A DNA stretch of 7,055 nucleotides from Candidatus Aminicenantota bacterium. GTDB lineage: Bacteria; Acidobacteriota; Aminicenantia; Aminicenantales; Aminicenantaceae. Below the pieces are notes generated by a model that worked only from the letters and a program-made list of their open reading frames with translations, was not told the origin of the DNA and made no database searches. The stretch is from assembly GCA_030615975.1 (NCBI GenBank), contig JAUWYH010000078.1:1-7055 (forward strand), written 5' to 3'. Below, piece by piece: positions 5,879 through 7,055 of this stretch. Positions within the stretch are counted from its first letter, which is position 1. Every line of letters starts with the position of its first letter. Position numbers and translations under genes: made by a program.

Positions 5879-6457
5879 TTATTTCCACAACACTTTATGG
5901 ATATCCTTGAGATTATATTCTTCTTCAATTTTTTTTAAAATTAAAGAGAAATTTTCTTCTTCTTTAGAATTAAGAGCAATCTCCCATTCTTCGAAAAGAG
6001 AGGAAGGAATAAACTGATATTCTTTTCTTAACACCCGGTTTATTCCTCTTAAAGCCTGCCAGTGGATGATCATTAGGAGTGCGAGTACCCCAAAGAAAAC
6101 ATTAGGCCCAGGAAGGAATGCGGCAAGTCCACTGATTGGAAGGAGAAGAGTTTCTCCGATGAGGAGGAGTATGTGTTTTGTTCTCTGTTTTTGGAGGAAG
6201 AAATAAAATTTGCTTCTTATCCTTTTCTCTCCAAGGCGTCCTGAATGAAGAATCTGAATTTTATCCTCTTGAAGTTTTAATGCCCGTCCAAACGCCTGTT
6301 CTTGTCTGAGGATTTTTTGAGGAAGGAGCATGAGTTTTTCTTTAGCTAGCTCCAAGACTTTTTTCCAGCGTGAGAGTTTAATCTGAATTTGAGCGATTGG
6401 TTCAGAAGAGAAATATCTGTATTTATGGCGATAGTCCTGAGTGAAGAAAAACCTCAT
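5879..6457 (-). CDS. Membrane protein with PGPN motif, resembling mitochondrial K+/H+ exchange-related (Mit_KHE1-like) proteins
   Basis: This 192-residue protein has a basic, mostly helical N-terminal part (1-90), one or two hydrophobic segments (about 96-114 and 118-131) and a charged C-terminal part (about 140-192) with a Glu-rich stretch. The centre reads LPGPNVFFG (115-123), then HWQALRGI (132-139). PGPNxxF at the bend between two hydrophobic stretches, followed by a histidine and an ...ALRG block, is how I remember the eukaryotic family PF10173 (mitochondrial K+/H+ exchange-related). The assignment is by motif memory only, and an unrelated conserved bacterial family is possible. No transport function can be claimed. 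It stands alone, 72 nt upstream of the DUF948-like gene, which has its own promoter. No Shine-Dalgarno precedes the ATG. Confidence 0.5.
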   Translation of the reverse strand: MRFFFTQDYRHKYRYFSSEPIAQIQIKLSRWKKVLELAKEKLMLLPQKILRQEQAFGRALKLQEDKIQILHSGRLGEKRIRSKFYFFLQKQRTKHILLLIGETLLLPISGLAAFLPGPNVFFGVLALLMIIHWQALRGINRVLRKEYQFIPSSLFEEWEIALNSKEEENFSLILKKIEEEYNLKDIHKVLWK

Positions 6458-6468
6458 GATTTTGTATC

Positions 6469-6498
6469 ATTTTAGCATTTCGTTTGGAAAAAGCGCAA
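6469..6498 (-). promoter_or_regulatory. Candidate extended -10 promoter of the PGPN-motif gene
   Basis: The minus strand reads TGCTAAAAT at 6477-6469: a TGn extension and the -10 hexamer TAAAAT, five of six matches. The -35 (TTGCGC at 6498-6493, 18-nt spacing) is poor, as extended -10 promoters tolerate. The -10 ends 11 nt before the ATG at 6457, so the leader would be only about 5 nt. The rest of 6499-6600 shows nothing convincing. Confidence 0.35.
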
Positions 6499-6608
6499 GA
6501 AGTTGGAAGAGATAATAAGCAGCCCTTTTTCCGTGACCAAAAACCTGTCTTATAATTTCAGGTTCATCTCCCATTTAGTTGAAAAAATTAATATCTTTTT
6601 TACAGAAT

Positions 6609-6636
6609 GTCATTCCTGCGAAAGCAGGAATCCAGG
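6609..6636 (+). repeat. Palindromic intergenic repeat, copy A
   Basis: The hairpin ATTCCTGC (6612-6619), GAAA loop, GCAGGAAT (6624-6631) is flanked by GTC on the left and CCAGG on the right. It belongs to the widespread class of short palindromes like the neisserial dRS3 repeats (ATTCCCN8GGGAAT). Copy D is its exact inverse. Confidence 0.85.
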
Positions 6637-6648
6637 CAAAAGAAAAAT

Positions 6649-6676
6649 GTCATTCCCGTGAAAACGGGAATCTAGA
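6649..6676 (+). repeat. Palindromic intergenic repeat, copy B
   Basis: The hairpin ATTCCCGT (6652-6659), GAAA loop, ACGGGAAT (6664-6671) fits the dRS3 pattern ATTCCCN8GGGAAT exactly. It has the same GTC left flank and the same orientation as copy A, with compensating base changes in both arms that keep the stem paired. Confidence 0.8.
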
Positions 6677-6706
6677 GATATCTGGATAAGAGTCTTTCAT
6701 ATTTCT

Positions 6707-6728
6707 GGTTTCCCGCTTCCGCGGGAAC
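6707..6728 (-). repeat. Palindromic intergenic repeat, divergent copy C
   Basis: The hairpin TTCCCGC (6710-6716), TTCC loop, GCGGGAA (6721-6727) has 7 bp. It resembles the other copies but has lost the conserved flanks. It lies close beside copy D. Confidence 0.6.
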
Positions 6729-6731
6729 AAG

Positions 6732-6758
6732 CCTGGATTCCTGCTTTCGCAGGAATGA
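6732..6758 (-). repeat. Palindromic intergenic repeat, copy D, interrupted by the group II intron
   Basis: The hairpin ATTCCTGC (6737-6744), TTTC loop, GCAGGAAT (6749-6756) is preceded by CCTGG and followed by GA. It is a perfect inverse copy of unit A up to 6758. The next base expected from copy A would be C, but G of the intron start (GTGCG) is found. Confidence 0.85.
6753..6758 (+). other. IBS1, intron-binding site of the 5' exon
   Basis: GAATGA lies directly before the predicted intron start and is fully complementary to TCATTC at 6936-6941. That hexamer sits in a 9-nt loop closed by GCCA (6930-6933) and TGGC (6943-6946), a location typical of EBS1. The six bases belong to palindrome copy D: four are in the 3' arm and two in its conserved flank. 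Confidence 0.7.
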
Positions 6759-7055
6759 GTGCGCCTGTGAGCGTATAGATGTCAGGGAGGTGCAAGTCCT
6801 CCCCAGGTTAGAGTCACGCACCTGTAATCGAAAGCAACTGCGTCACCGTGAGGTGGGGTGGGAAGCAGCTGGAGGTGAACGAGCAGTCTGTAGGATAACG
6901 AACTCGATTCGGCTGGGCATCCCCGACGAGCCAGCTCATTCATGGCGAAGTCTAGGCCTGAGGTATCAGGCGAGTCGTCGAGCTGAGAGTGACGTGATAA
7001 AGCTGCGGCGAAGGGGAGCCAGGTGGTTGGAGACAGAATGCTCAGGAAGGCAGGA
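6759..7055 (+). ncRNA. Group II intron, 5' part (domain I), continuing past the right edge
   Basis: The segment opens with GTGCG, the group II 5' splice-site consensus GUGYG, and is GC-richer than the genes. Domain I-like helices are visible: GGGAGG (6785-6790) with CCTCCC (6798-6803) around TGCAAGT, and CACC (6844-6847) with GGTG (6852-6855) around a GTGA tetraloop. Blocks such as GGTGCAAGTCC, GAAAGCAACTGCG and GAATGCTCAGGAAGGCAGG resemble the conserved leader before the reverse transcriptase gene in bacterial group II introns. A 6-bp EBS1-IBS1 pairing supports the boundary. Insertion just after a hairpin is the habit of class C introns, but a 6-bp EBS1 and these motifs leave the class open. 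No reverse transcriptase, domain V or 3' end is in the window, so integrity cannot be judged. It is antisense to the flanking protein genes. Confidence 0.85.

Noticed and set aside
6542..6564. Inverted repeat AACCTG/CAGGTT upstream of the PGPN-motif gene
   Set aside because: Six base pairs with an 11-nt AT-rich loop, no T tract and no clear relation to a promoter; compatible with chance.
6609..6758. CRISPR array
   Set aside because: The four repeat units are palindromes in mixed orientation, with unequal spacing and differing arms. They lack the constant direct repeats and even spacers of a CRISPR.
6838..6842. EBS2 candidate CTGCG pairing with CGCAG at 6748-6752
   Set aside because: The pairing is only 5 bp. 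The motif lies in what looks like a conserved intron block rather than a variable loop, and its partner bases are already held in the palindrome stem.

Overview
This window looks like part of an AT-rich bacterial chromosome. All seven protein genes lie on the minus strand. The lineage cannot be fixed from the sequence. The gene mix (a stand-alone methylmalonyl-CoA mutase catalytic subunit, a secreted-type M20 amidohydrolase, enolase, YtxH and DUF948 envelope proteins) would suit an uncultured anaerobe, perhaps of the Aminicenantes/Acidobacteria type. That placement is a low-confidence guess.

Reading in the direction of transcription (right to left): a small membrane protein with a PGPN motif resembling the mitochondrial K+/H+ exchange-related family (5879-6457); a DUF948-like membrane/coiled-coil protein (5429-5806), overlapping by 11 nt a YtxH-family protein (5113-5439); enolase (3738-5033); a probable non-autonomous mobile element (3469-3726); the methylmalonyl-CoA mutase large subunit (1809-3416); an M20 amidohydrolase (332-1645); and, 3 nt after its stop, the start of a gene cut by the left edge (1-328) that looks like the N-terminus of ComEC/Rec2.

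The right end, 6600-7055, is non-coding and mobile. Four short palindromes related to the widespread ATTCCCN8GGGAAT repeats lie at 6609-6758, the outer two forming a perfect 28-bp inverted pair. The last copy is interrupted after its hairpin by the 5' end of a group II intron on the plus strand (from 6759). The intron's predicted EBS1 loop (TCATTC, 6936-6941) pairs perfectly with the six bases just upstream of the junction (GAATGA, 6753-6758). This supports the boundary and suggests the intron targets the repeat family. Its reverse transcriptase, if present, is beyond the right edge.

The genes do not form one obvious pathway. Enolase is glycolytic, the mutase belongs to propionate/succinate or odd-chain/branched-chain carbon metabolism, the amidohydrolase scavenges N-acyl amino acids or peptides, and ComEC imports DNA. 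Only two gene pairs are tightly coupled: DUF948/YtxH, and M20/ComEC. Several genes have no Shine-Dalgarno sequence, and their best promoter would start transcription at or within a few bases of the ATG, which suggests leaderless mRNAs.
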